Under the pieces are notes generated by a model. That model did not search any database, was not told where the DNA came from, and saw only the letters and a program-made list of their open reading frames with translations. From positions 3,038,001-3,102,000 of the forward strand of contig OY970196.1 in NCBI GenBank assembly GCA_963708205.1: a stretch of 64,000 bases of DNA, in the 5' to 3' direction. This document shows positions 26,040 to 34,503 of the stretch, one piece after another (the stretch's first letter is position 1; each line of letters opens with the position of its first letter). The position numbers were made by a program, and so were the translations under genes. The DNA comes from CAVYTF01 sp963708205. Its GTDB lineage: Bacteria; Bacteroidota; Bacteroidia; Chitinophagales; Chitinophagaceae.

Positions 26040-27332
26040 ATGAAATATTTTAGTTTAAATCAAAAATCTCCACGCGTTTCATTTGAAGAAGCAGCATTAA
26101 AAGGACAGGCACCTGACAAAGGTTTATACTTTCCGGAACAAGTTCCTTTGCTTCAAAAAGATTTCATTCACAACATAAAAAATTATTCGAAAGAAGAAAT
26201 TAGTGTTGAAGTGATGAAACCTTATGTCTCTGAAAGGATTGACAACATTGCATTACAGCAGATCATTAGTGAAACTGTGAACTTTGATTTTCCTTTGGTC
26301 AAAGTCAATGAAAATATTTTTTCACTTGAATTATTTCACGGACCAACACTTGCATTCAAAGATGTCGGTGCAAGATTCATGAGTCGGTGTCTCTCCTACT
26401 TCAACCGGAACAAAGATCATCATACAACAGTTTTGGTTGCCACTTCCGGCGACACAGGTGGTGCAGTTGCAAATGGTTTTTTAAATGTCAAAGGTGTGAA
26501 TGTGATCATTCTTTATCCTTCAAAAAAAATTAGCGCAATACAGGAATTGCAATTAACAACACTTGGCTCAAACATAACAGCCATCGAAGTTGAAGGCAAC
26601 TTTGATGATTGCCAGGCAATCGTTAAGCAGGCATTTATGGATGGTGATTTGAATAAAAAATATTCACTTACTTCCGCCAACTCTATTAATGTTGCAAGGT
26701 GGCTTCCGCAGCAATTGTATTATTTTTTTGCATTGCAGCAATGGAATGAAAATGAACTTCCTGTCATCTCTGTTCCAAGCGGAAATTTTGGAAATATCTG
26801 TGCAGGTTTGCTTGCTTATAAAAGTGGTTTGCCGGTAAAACATTTTATTGCAGCGTGCAATGAAAATGATGTTGTTCCGAATTATTTAACCACAGGTGAA
26901 TATTCGCCAAAGCCTGCAATAGCAACGGCTTCCAATGCAATGGATGTTGGCGACCCAAGCAACTTTGTTAGAATGATGCAGTTGTTCGACCAACAATTTT
27001 CCGATTTAAAAAAAATTGTAACAAGCTACAGCATCAGTGATAATGCAACCAAGGCCACGATCAAAGAAGTCTTTAAACAATACAACTATATTTTAGATCC
27101 GCATGGTGCAGTTGGTTATTATGCGCTGAAAGAATATTTAGGCGATGGAAATGAGAAAGGAATTTTTTTAGAAACTGCACATCCTGTAAAATTTCCTGAA
27201 GTTGTTGAAGAAGCAACAAACACAAAAATCGATATTCCGCAAAGTGTACAATATCTTTTATCAAAACAAAAGAAAAGTATTTTGATGAAACCGGATTTTG
27301 AAAACTTTAAAGAATGGATGATTGATATATAA
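26040..27332 (+). CDS. thrC: Threonine synthase
   Basis: ThrC converts phosphohomoserine to threonine with PLP. The PLP lysine is in FHGPTLAFKDVGARFM, followed by ATSGDTGGAVANGF and SVPSGNFGNICAG. The N-terminal MKYFSLNQKSPRVSFEEA is typical. It is 430 residues long from the ATG at 26040. The upstream in-frame extension to 25974 reads through the intergenic repeat and is rejected. It is the last gene of the cluster. No hairpin terminator was found in the 50 bp before the convergent response regulator gene. Confidence 0.95.
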   Translation: MKYFSLNQKSPRVSFEEAALKGQAPDKGLYFPEQVPLLQKDFIHNIKNYSKEEISVEVMKPYVSERIDNIALQQIISETVNFDFPLVKVNENIFSLELFHGPTLAFKDVGARFMSRCLSYFNRNKDHHTTVLVATSGDTGGAVANGFLNVKGVNVIILYPSKKISAIQELQLTTLGSNITAIEVEGNFDDCQAIVKQAFMDGDLNKKYSLTSANSINVARWLPQQLYYFFALQQWNENELPVISVPSGNFGNICAGLLAYKSGLPVKHFIAACNENDVVPNYLTTGEYSPKPAIATASNAMDVGDPSNFVRMMQLFDQQFSDLKKIVTSYSISDNATKATIKEVFKQYNYILDPHGAVGYYALKEYLGDGNEKGIFLETAHPVKFPEVVEEATNTKIDIPQSVQYLLSKQKKSILMKPDFENFKEWMIDI

Positions 27333-27381
27333 CAATCCTTTCTTTTTCATTTTTTTTAGCGCTCATCGTCCATTATATTTT

Positions 27382-27747
27382 TCATGCAGCATGTTTATTC
27401 AAATGTTTTTCTACCATCTGCAGCAATTCTTTTGTTTTAAATGGCTTCTCCAAAAAATCATCAGCGCCTGCATCTTTTGCCTGCAGTTGCATGTGCGGGC
27501 TTGCAGAAAATATAATTACCGGAGTTTCTGCATTGGCTGCGCGATGTTTTAAAAAGCGGCATACATCCAGTCCATCTATGCCGCTAAGCTGCCTGTCAAG
27601 TATAAAGATGTCCGGCTCTTTAAATGCATTATCCAATATTTGCCTGCCATTGTTATATATTGTTATTTCATATCCTGCCCTTTCTAATACAATTTTAAAA
27701 ATATCAAGTATGCCAACATCATCATCAACCATTAAAATACTTTTCAT
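27382..27747 (-). CDS. Single-domain response regulator (REC)
   Basis: The 121-residue receiver domain has the acidic pocket (VDDD, residues 7-10), the phospho-acceptor Asp51 (FILDRQLSG) and the conserved Lys in FLEKPFK. There is no output domain, so it probably works by protein contacts or as a phosphate sink. It is the last gene of a minus-strand block that includes a PAS histidine kinase, which is its likely partner, but about 335 bp separate them, so it may have its own promoter. A 12-bp palindrome, TGCATTAATGCA, lies at 27760-27771 just upstream of its start. Confidence 0.9.
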   Translation of the reverse strand: MKSILMVDDDVGILDIFKIVLERAGYEITIYNNGRQILDNAFKEPDIFILDRQLSGIDGLDVCRFLKHRAANAETPVIIFSASPHMQLQAKDAGADDFLEKPFKTKELLQMVEKHLNKHAA

Positions 27748-28081
27748 TTTTTTACAGTTTGCATTAATGCAGGTCAGCAGAATAATATCACCTGTTCGCG
27801 TGTACCCGCAATTCTTGTTTAGTAATGGGGTTGAAATATTAAAACATTCAATACGTATGCCGAATATTTAAAAAAAAAGAATGGGGTAAAAAAAAATTTA
27901 ATCCTCTATTGCCGGATTAATTACTTTTATTTCTTACTTAAAAGGTTTGGTACCTGCAACAGGCGGCGGCAATATTTTTTTATGCGCCTGCGGCTTGAAT
28001 TTGCCCGGCGTCGAAATAAAAAATGAGATAACCGGGTAAAAAATGCAGATGCAATGCATACATAAAAGGCGCAGGTATTTC
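27748..28081. other. Spacer between response regulator and histidine kinase genes
   Basis: This 334-bp AT-rich spacer holds the TGCATTAATGCA palindrome near the response-regulator start. A minus-strand open stretch ending in a PPPVAGTKPFK-like tail overlaps the kinase gene. It has no domain and is not called. No terminator hairpin with a T-run was evident. Confidence 0.35.
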
Positions 28082-29689
28082 TTATCCCTCCTGCGGCAAA
28101 TCAGGAATAGAAAAATAAAACACAGAGCCCTCACCCGGCTTGCTGGTTACCCAAATATTTCCGCTATGGCACCTGATAATATTAGCAGTAATATACAAAC
28201 CAAGGCCCATGCCCGGGTAGTTTTGCATCTGATCCGTTTGTATACGGAAAAAACGGTCGAACACCTTCCGTTGAGCATGTTCTGAAATGCCAATACCTTC
28301 ATCCTTTACACTTACTTCTGTTTTATTGTTTTCCTGTTTGCACCCGATGGTTATGGTGCCGCCGTTGGGTGAGTATTTTACCGCGTTGGAAATAAAATTG
28401 GTAATCACCTGCCCTATTCGCTCACGGTCTGCGGTTATAAATATTTCTTCTTTTTCGGGTAAAATAAAACGATGAATAAAAGATATTTCTTCCATATCTT
28501 TTACCCGCTCTTTCAGCAATGTATTCAGATCAAATTTTTCCTTGTTTAATATCATAGAACCCTGGGAAATTTTTGAAGTATCAAGCAATGCATGTATCAG
28601 GTCTATCAGCCTGTCCACCTGCCCATTTAATTTTTGCAAAAGACCTGCAGATGATGCATCTTCCAGCTCATTAAAAATATCGAGCAGCAATTCTGAGTAA
28701 GCTTTAATGCTGGTTACGGGCGTTTTTAATTCATGGCTGGCAATGCTTATAAAATCTTCCCGCTCCTGCTCCAGCAATTTTTCCTTTGTTCTTTCCCTGG
28801 ATACCTTTACATAACCTTTTAATTCAGGGTCGTAGATAGGGCGCATTGTACCGCTCATATAAAGCTTTATGCCATCTTTGCCGTTGTGCCATCTATCGTC
28901 CACAGCTATTCCTTTGCTGCGTGCTGTTTCCATTTCTTTTTCCGGAATGCCGGCTGCAATATCTTCGGGTGTAAAAATGATGCTTGCCGGTTTGCCGATC
29001 ATTTGTTCGCGGCAGTATCCGAAGGTGTGTTCCGCACCTTTGCTCCATGCTATGACCACGCCGTTTTTGTTAGTGGTAATAATGGCATAATCCACTGCAG
29101 CATCCATGGTTATTTGCAGGCGCTCTTCACTTTCGCGCAAAGCTATTTGTGCTTCTTTAGCACTGGTAATGTTTTTGGTAACGCCGACAAAAACTTGCGG
29201 CCCACCTTCTGTTTGCTGCATCATTTTGCCTTCGGCTTTCAGCCAGATTATGTCACCGGTTTCAGGATGGATGATGCGGTGTTCAACTTCCAGCGGGGCT
29301 TCTCCCCTCATTGCTTTATTAACCGCCTGCAAAACAAAAATTTTGTCGTCGGGATGAATCTGATTGAAATTGTGCGGTGCGTTTAAGGCTGCTTCAAAGC
29401 CAAGCACTTCATTATAATTTTCTGAATAGCTGGTATTGCCGGTTTGCGGATCAATTACCCATGTAAAGCTGTTAGCGGCTTTAAGGGCCGTCTGCAGCTG
29501 TTCGTCGCTTTTGCGCAATTCTTCTTTTGAAAGAACCGCATCTTCCATAATATTCAGGGCAGCGCGGCGTGCTTCACGCAGTTGCTGGTTTGCCTGTTTT
29601 AATTCAGCAACGATAGTTTCAACATTTTGCGGGTGCACTGCATAGGCTGCATCAAAATTATTTCCGTTATCTATATAAGATGTTGGCAT
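28082..29689 (-). CDS. PAS-domain sensor histidine kinase
   Basis: This cytoplasmic 535-residue kinase has no membrane span. A short coiled coil (about 25-65) is followed by two PAS domains (about 67-185 and 190-310, the second with FGYCREQMIGKPASIIFTPED), a HisKA dimerisation helix with the phospho-accepting His in ISIASHELKTPVTSIKAYSELL, and an HATPase domain with NFISNAVKYSPNG, VKDEGIGI and PGMGLGLYI. It starts 3 bp after the CheB-CheR fusion stop, so the two are translated together. The single-domain regulator downstream is its probable phospho-partner. Confidence 0.93.
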   Translation of the reverse strand: MPTSYIDNGNNFDAAYAVHPQNVETIVAELKQANQQLREARRAALNIMEDAVLSKEELRKSDEQLQTALKAANSFTWVIDPQTGNTSYSENYNEVLGFEAALNAPHNFNQIHPDDKIFVLQAVNKAMRGEAPLEVEHRIIHPETGDIIWLKAEGKMMQQTEGGPQVFVGVTKNITSAKEAQIALRESEERLQITMDAAVDYAIITTNKNGVVIAWSKGAEHTFGYCREQMIGKPASIIFTPEDIAAGIPEKEMETARSKGIAVDDRWHNGKDGIKLYMSGTMRPIYDPELKGYVKVSRERTKEKLLEQEREDFISIASHELKTPVTSIKAYSELLLDIFNELEDASSAGLLQKLNGQVDRLIDLIHALLDTSKISQGSMILNKEKFDLNTLLKERVKDMEEISFIHRFILPEKEEIFITADRERIGQVITNFISNAVKYSPNGGTITIGCKQENNKTEVSVKDEGIGISEHAQRKVFDRFFRIQTDQMQNYPGMGLGLYITANIIRCHSGNIWVTSKPGEGSVFYFSIPDLPQEG

Positions 29690-29692
29690 TAT

Positions 29693-32422
29693 TCAGGTGT
29701 TGTTCTCATTTTCAAAATTAAGCGGGTAAGGCAGCGTTTCATTCAGCCGGGCTGACAGATCGTTTACTTGTTTTTTTAATTCTATCATTCTCGTTTCTCT
29801 TCTTACCATAGTGCTGTTGAAGCGGATCAATTCATCTATATTATCCTTCAATTGTTGTTCCGCAATTTTTCTTGCACTAATATCAACAAATGTTATTACC
29901 ACGCCTTTAATGCGGTCTTCATTAGTGCGGTAAGGTGTTATGCGCATTAAATAAATTTTATCATCATTTGTTCGCACTTCCTTTTCTACAGTATTTAATT
30001 TTTCCAATACTGCTTCTGCATCGTTTAATAAGCCCTTATATTCAAGCCGGCTGGTAATATCAGAAAGAGGGCGGTCAAAATCTGCAGGTATCAAATTAAA
30101 AATATTGCCTGCTGCGGGCGTAAATAACCCAACCCTGAAACTGCGGTCGAGGAAAATAGTGCCGATGTTGGTTGAATTGATAAGGTTGCGCAGGTTGTTG
30201 CTGGCAAGGCTGGTTTCTTCGATCTTCACTTTTAATTCCTGGTTTACAGTCCTTAATTCTTCGTTTATTGATTGCAGTTCTTCCCTGCTGGTTTCCAGTT
30301 CTTCGGCTGCGGAGCGCAGCTCTTCATTCATTGCCTGCAACTCTTCATTGCTGGCTTTCATTTCTTCAGCCTGAAAATCGTGCTGTTCGTTTGCGGCGCG
30401 CAACTGCGTCTTCAGTTTCACCAACTCTTCTTCCAACTGCTTTGCCAATGGCTCATCTGGTGATAATAGTATTTCGCTGTTTGGCCCCTCCGTTGCGGGC
30501 TCAAATAATATAAGTATAAAACCTTTTGCCATATCACCGGAGCGCAGTATGGGTCTTACATGCACATTAATGGTTTCTGTTTTATCAGCAATATTTACTT
30601 TCAATCCCGCCGCTTCCACAGAAGACTGTCGCTGCATTGCCTGGAACAATGCAGACCGCAATTCTAATCTTAGCTCAGGCTTTATCAGCTTCAATAAATT
30701 TTGAGAAAGCTCGCCGCCGCCTATTTGCAAATATTTTCCGGCCTTTTCGGTTAAATGCAAAATTTCATATTCTTCATTCACCACAAGAGAAGGCGATGCA
30801 TATTCTTCCAGCAGTTGCTGGTGCAGATCGCCAAACGAAATGCGTTCCAGTATTTTATTTTCATTTTCCTGCGAGACACGTTCTTTCTTAAACGGGGAGA
30901 AATTTAAAGATGGTGTTGATTCAGGTATGGGGTAAGCTTTTGGCTTTACCTGCCTGCTCTGAAAAATATGATTTTCGCGATTGTATGCTGCATATAAATC
31001 GCTTGCGCCATCAACAGATTCTGAGGTGCCGAGAAAAAGATAGCCTCCGGGGTTTAAGGCAAAATGAAATGTTTCTATAATTCTTTCCTGCGCTATTTGG
31101 TTCAGGTAAATCATTACATTGCGGCAGCTAATCATATCAAGATGCGAGAAAGGTGGATCTTTTAAAAAATTATGTGTTGCAAATAATATTGTTTCCCTTA
31201 TTTCTTTGCGTACGCGGTAACTATCTCCTTCTTTGTTAAAAAAGCGGCGTATCCTTTCGGGCGAAACATCTGCTGTATCATTTAGTGTATATAAACCTTC
31301 TCTTGCGTGTGCAATTGCAGACTCATCAATATCTGTGGCAAATATCTGTACCTTGGGTGCATCAATAGCGCCCATTGCTTTTTCCATACAAAGCATGGCA
31401 ACAGAGTACGCTTCTTCACCGGTAGCACAACCGGCTACCCATATTCTCACCTGATCTTCACTGGTTTTGCCTTTGAAAACAAAAGGCAATACATCTTGCT
31501 CAATCGTTTCAAAAGGCTTGCTGTCCCTAAAAAAATTGGTAACAGAAATGAGTAAATCTTTTAGCAGGGCTATAGATTCATCAACATTATCCTGTAAAAA
31601 TTTAGCGTAGGCCGGCAGATCGGGCAAGTTGCGGATGTTGATGCGTCTTTCAATCCGGCGCAGCAAAGTCGGGTACTTGTAGTTGGAGAAATCATGCCCG
31701 GTTCGCAACCTTAATTGTGTAAATATCTCACGCAAAGCATGCTGCTGGTCTTCAGGGCGCTTTTCAACTTCTACGGTAATTTCAACTTTGCCCAAACTTG
31801 TTTTGTAAGAAATAATTTTTGCAGGAATATCCTTTACCAATAATACTTCATCTACCAGTTCGGTGGCAATGGCATTGCGGGGCATTTCATTAAATTCTGC
31901 TTCGCGGGGACTTTGTACAAAACAGGCTCCGCCTCTTTCTTTTACCCGCTTCAACCCCATTGAACCATTAGCGCCAGTGCCGGATAAGATAATGGCAATG
32001 GCTCTTGGTCCGTGTTCATCGCCCAATGTGCGGAAGAATATATCTACAGGTGCACGACGTTCTTCCATTAATAAATTGATTGATACAGCAATGAAACCAT
32101 CTTCCATGGTCAGGTGTTGATTTGGAGGCACTACATAAATATGATTGGGTTGTATGTGTACTCTTTTTGTAACCTGCGTTACAGGTATTTTGGTTTCTCT
32201 TTGCAGTACTGAAGCTAACTGACTATCATGGTCTGGCGAAAGATGCAATATTACAACATATGCCATGTCAGAATCTTTTGGCACATTACGAAAAAATTCC
32301 TGCAGCGCCTGTATGCCACCGGCTGATGCTCCGATTCCCACAATTAAAAATTCATCTTTGCCGGGTTTCTCCTGCAATTGTTCTACTGGATCGTGTTTAT
32401 TTTCGGCATTTTGATTTGACAT
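29693..32422 (-). CDS. CheB-CheR fusion with coiled coil and PAS domain
   Basis: The 909-residue protein joins a CheB methylesterase domain (about 25-205: GIGASAGG with the nucleophile Ser, and ILHLSPDH), a CheR methyltransferase (about 215-480: FSNYKYPTLLRRIERRINI, the SAM motif VWVAGCATGEEAYSVAML, and ISCRNVMIYL), a weak PAS-like segment, a long Glu-rich coiled coil (about 640-730) and a PAS domain (about 740-860). In the CheB part the usual ...GxDGxxG motif reads SGTGANGSMG, so the catalytic-triad Asp is Asn. No chemoreceptor or flagellar gene is nearby, so it probably works in a non-chemotaxis signalling circuit with the kinase 3 bp downstream. Confidence 0.9.
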   Translation of the reverse strand: MSNQNAENKHDPVEQLQEKPGKDEFLIVGIGASAGGIQALQEFFRNVPKDSDMAYVVILHLSPDHDSQLASVLQRETKIPVTQVTKRVHIQPNHIYVVPPNQHLTMEDGFIAVSINLLMEERRAPVDIFFRTLGDEHGPRAIAIILSGTGANGSMGLKRVKERGGACFVQSPREAEFNEMPRNAIATELVDEVLLVKDIPAKIISYKTSLGKVEITVEVEKRPEDQQHALREIFTQLRLRTGHDFSNYKYPTLLRRIERRINIRNLPDLPAYAKFLQDNVDESIALLKDLLISVTNFFRDSKPFETIEQDVLPFVFKGKTSEDQVRIWVAGCATGEEAYSVAMLCMEKAMGAIDAPKVQIFATDIDESAIAHAREGLYTLNDTADVSPERIRRFFNKEGDSYRVRKEIRETILFATHNFLKDPPFSHLDMISCRNVMIYLNQIAQERIIETFHFALNPGGYLFLGTSESVDGASDLYAAYNRENHIFQSRQVKPKAYPIPESTPSLNFSPFKKERVSQENENKILERISFGDLHQQLLEEYASPSLVVNEEYEILHLTEKAGKYLQIGGGELSQNLLKLIKPELRLELRSALFQAMQRQSSVEAAGLKVNIADKTETINVHVRPILRSGDMAKGFILILFEPATEGPNSEILLSPDEPLAKQLEEELVKLKTQLRAANEQHDFQAEEMKASNEELQAMNEELRSAAEELETSREELQSINEELRTVNQELKVKIEETSLASNNLRNLINSTNIGTIFLDRSFRVGLFTPAAGNIFNLIPADFDRPLSDITSRLEYKGLLNDAEAVLEKLNTVEKEVRTNDDKIYLMRITPYRTNEDRIKGVVITFVDISARKIAEQQLKDNIDELIRFNSTMVRRETRMIELKKQVNDLSARLNETLPYPLNFENENNT

Positions 32423-32530
32423 ATTTTGTTTTTAGCATGCATTAAAGGTAGCGAATTAGACTTCACACTAACTTCTTTAAAGCAAATGAACAGAAACTGT
32501 TTTTTGGCAATAAATTTTAGGTATTAAGAA

Positions 32531-33649
32531 TTAAAAATCTTTTCCGGAGAGAATTTGGGAGATGTCTTCTTCGGCTTCCTGCAACAATTTATCCTTGCTT
32601 AACTGCTCGTGACTAAATATTGTTTTACGAATTACAGTGGCACGCTTTTCAGCTTCCTTTGCTTTATTAAAATATAAAGCCGCAAGTTTGGGTTGATTAG
32701 CTTCGGCAAAGTGATCCCCGATATGATTCAGTAACAGCATGCTTTCTTCAATTCCGCGAATAGCATTATATAAACTCTCCTCTACCTTTTCAGTAACAGC
32801 AGCCATTAATACATCGGCAGAAAAAGCATGACCTGTATGACATCGAAAACGGGAAATATTTCCATCCATAATTTTCGATAATACACCATGACATTCGGGA
32901 CAGGTAAACATTGACAACTCACCAATATCAAGCGCACCTTTATCCAAAGCATTTTTTTCTGCAGCAATCTCAATCTCAATTTTTGTTTTTTCATCTTTCA
33001 GAGGCATGGCATTTTCTTTTATTTTTTCATTTGATAACTTAACAAGAAGCCCGGCTATATCAGTAACCGGAACACAATAATCAACCTTCACTTCACGCAG
33101 GGCATTCTGAGGCATAGAAGGCACTTCAGCATCTTTGGGATCCTGCACAATGGTAATGCCACCACTGTATTTTATACGCCATAAACCTGCTGTTCCGTCA
33201 TCCAAAGCGCCGGATAATATTACGCCAATTACACGGTTTCCATAGGCATAAGCAGCTGAGCGAAACAATGGGTCAATTGCAGGACGAAAACGATTTTCTT
33301 TTGGTCCATGTGTTACACGCACTCTACCCTCTTCTATTAATAAATGGTGATCGGGCGGTGCAATATAAATGCGGTTAGGTTGAATTGATTCCTCATTATA
33401 AGCATGCGCAGTATAAATACTGTTTTGCTTATTAAGCACTGTTGGCAATACGCCACGAATATCAGGGCTCATGTGCCATACAATAAATATGGAAGCATTA
33501 AAATCAGGCGGCAGATTTTTTACAATAGTTTTAAAAGCTTCAAAACCTCCGGCAGAAGCGCCGATCACAATAATGCGGCGGTAATTTTCAGTAACATCAA
33601 GGTGCTCTGTATTTTTATTTTCCTGAACCATTTTATTATCTTCAGACAT
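32531..33649 (-). CDS. Stand-alone CheB-type methylesterase with C-terminal zinc-binding motif
   Basis: The 372-residue protein has no receiver domain. A CheB esterase domain covers about residues 25-215: VIGASAGGFEAF has the nucleophile Ser32, IVWHMSPD the His region and ILSGALDDGTAGL the catalytic Asp. A C-terminal region has a Cys/His cluster (FTCPECHGVL ... FRCHTGHAFS) likely to bind zinc, then a helical tail. It is first in the minus-strand signalling block, 108 bp upstream of the CheB-CheR fusion. Its target receptor is not in the window. Confidence 0.88.
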   Translation of the reverse strand: MSEDNKMVQENKNTEHLDVTENYRRIIVIGASAGGFEAFKTIVKNLPPDFNASIFIVWHMSPDIRGVLPTVLNKQNSIYTAHAYNEESIQPNRIYIAPPDHHLLIEEGRVRVTHGPKENRFRPAIDPLFRSAAYAYGNRVIGVILSGALDDGTAGLWRIKYSGGITIVQDPKDAEVPSMPQNALREVKVDYCVPVTDIAGLLVKLSNEKIKENAMPLKDEKTKIEIEIAAEKNALDKGALDIGELSMFTCPECHGVLSKIMDGNISRFRCHTGHAFSADVLMAAVTEKVEESLYNAIRGIEESMLLLNHIGDHFAEANQPKLAALYFNKAKEAEKRATVIRKTIFSHEQLSKDKLLQEAEEDISQILSGKDF

Positions 33650-33973
33650 TATTTTAATTTAATGTTATTTATTCTTCACTGCTTAATAAATCAATTTAAT
33701 TTATGTTAGATGGGAATGAAAAAAATCTTTAATTATATGGAAAATTGCTCCTCAACTTCTGCAACGCTGCGCTTTAACTCTTGACTTCAAGATACATTTT
33801 GTTTACTTCTTCAAAATATTTTATTTTAAGTATTGTTTAAAACATCTTCTTTATATTTTACTGTAGCAATAATTATCTGTTGTTTTTGTAAGTTAGTATT
33901 ATACATTAATTATTCAAGTGTATTAAAACAATAGATTGTGGATAAAAAGTGGAATTATAAAATCGGTTAAGTA
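33650..33973. other. Spacer upstream of CheB, boundary of the core region
   Basis: This AT-rich spacer between the CheB start and the tRNA terminator has no coding frame or repeat I recognise. The promoter for the signalling block should be in it, but no clean TAnnTTTG box was found. Confidence 0.35.
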
Positions 33974-34007
33974 AAAAAACAAAGGCTTCATTTTTTAATG
34001 AAACCTT
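33974..34007 (-). terminator. Rho-independent terminator following the tRNA-Val fragment
   Basis: On the minus strand the arms AAGGTTTCATT and AATGAAGCCTT pair (with one wobble) and are followed by TGTTTTTTT. It lies 12 bp after the 3' end of the tRNA fragment, as expected for the original tRNA terminator. Confidence 0.7.
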
Positions 34008-34019
34008 CATGAGATTCAG

Positions 34020-34079
34020 TGGGAGCACACGGGTTCGAACCGCGGACCCTCTGCTTGTAAGGCAGATGCTCTAAACCAG
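34020..34079 (-). pseudogene. 3' fragment of tRNA-Val (anticodon TAC), probable attachment site
   Basis: The minus strand carries about 60 nt of a tRNA: the D-loop end CTGGTTTAGAGC, a perfect anticodon stem around loop CTTACAA (anticodon TAC, valine), the T arm with loop TTCGAAC, and the 3' acceptor strand TGCTCCC plus A. The matching 5' acceptor strand GGGAGCA and the first half of the D stem are missing: the sequence upstream reads AAAGGAGAGGG. CCA is not encoded. A displaced 3' tRNA end with its native terminator is the typical product of integration into a tRNA gene, so I read this as one end of an integrated element lying to the right. Confidence 0.75.
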
Positions 34080-34188
34080 CCCTCTCCTTTCAAAATCAAT
34101 ACCATAGCGGCTTTGAAAAATAAAGATACAACAAAAAAACATGTTTGTTACGATTGTGAGTAACTTTTTGGGTAACTTAATTTAATTC
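34080..34188. other. Junction segment next to the tRNA fragment
   Basis: About 110 bp of AT-rich sequence between the tRNA fragment and the XRE gene. It contains GTGAGTAACTTTTTGGGTAAC with two GTAAC words but no integrase remnant I can recognise. Confidence 0.3.
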
Positions 34189-34419
34189 TTATAATCCTTT
34201 AAAAAGATCACTCAGATTTGTACCCAACGCCTTGGCAACTTTATCAATCGTTGTGACCTGTGAATCATGTGACCCATTCAAAACACGATGCACTTGTGTT
34301 AGTTCCATGTCTGCCTCAAAAGATAATTCTTCAAGTGTTAGCCCTTTATCCTGCCGCAACTTTTGAAGTCGAAGTGCGATTGCTTTCGCTAAACTTATAT
34401 CCTTTGCCTTCTTTGCCAT
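34189..34419 (-). CDS. XRE-family (Cro/CI-type HTH) transcriptional regulator
   Basis: The 76-residue protein is little more than one HTH_3 domain: LAKAIALRLQKLRQDKGLTLEELSFEAD, MELTQVHRVLNGSH as recognition helix region, and TIDKVAKALGTNLSDLF. The start at 34419 (MAKKAKDIS) is chosen because the longer frame to 34461 would begin inside the palindromic operator and adds no domain. It is divergent from the TerB-like gene, with a perfect 18-bp palindrome between them, so it probably represses both. Small stand-alone repressors of this kind are common near the ends of integrated elements. Confidence 0.88.
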   Translation of the reverse strand: MAKKAKDISLAKAIALRLQKLRQDKGLTLEELSFEADMELTQVHRVLNGSHDSQVTTIDKVAKALGTNLSDLFKGL

Positions 34420-34455
34420 GAAGAGCGAAAGGTGAGCGAAACCAAAAAATAATCC

Positions 34456-34473
34456 TTTCACAAATTTGTGAAA
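34456..34473. promoter_or_regulatory. Perfect 18-bp palindromic operator between divergent genes
   Basis: TTTCACAAATTTGTGAAA is its own reverse complement. It lies 37 bp upstream of the XRE start and 4 bp upstream of the -7 box of the opposite gene, placing it where a repressor would block RNA polymerase. The XRE protein is the obvious candidate ligand. Confidence 0.6.
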
Positions 34474-34477
34474 TTCT

Positions 34478-34485
34478 TACATTTG
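34478..34485 (+). promoter_or_regulatory. -7 promoter element for the TerB-like gene
   Basis: TACATTTG matches TAnnTTTG fully. Transcription would start near 34492, about 12 nt before the ATG at 34504, which excludes the alternative ATG at 34468 as start. No TTG is present at the -33 position, which the palindrome's spacer occupies. Confidence 0.5.
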
Positions 34486-34503
34486 GCGCAGAAATACTTT
34501 TAT

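Noticed and set aside
27934..28134. A 66-residue minus-strand frame between response regulator and kinase.
   Set aside because: Its first half overlaps the kinase gene in another frame, its composition is unlike a protein, and no domain is seen.
28869..32120. Plus-strand frames opposite the kinase and CheB-CheR genes.
   Set aside because: They mirror well-supported minus-strand genes, and their translations have no domain features.
34020..34079. A functional tRNA-Val gene.
   Set aside because: No 5' acceptor strand pairs with TGCTCCC, and half of the D stem is missing.
34420..34461. Longer start for the XRE regulator (MKGLFFGF...).
   Set aside because: It would begin within the palindromic operator and adds a hydrophobic stretch foreign to such regulators.
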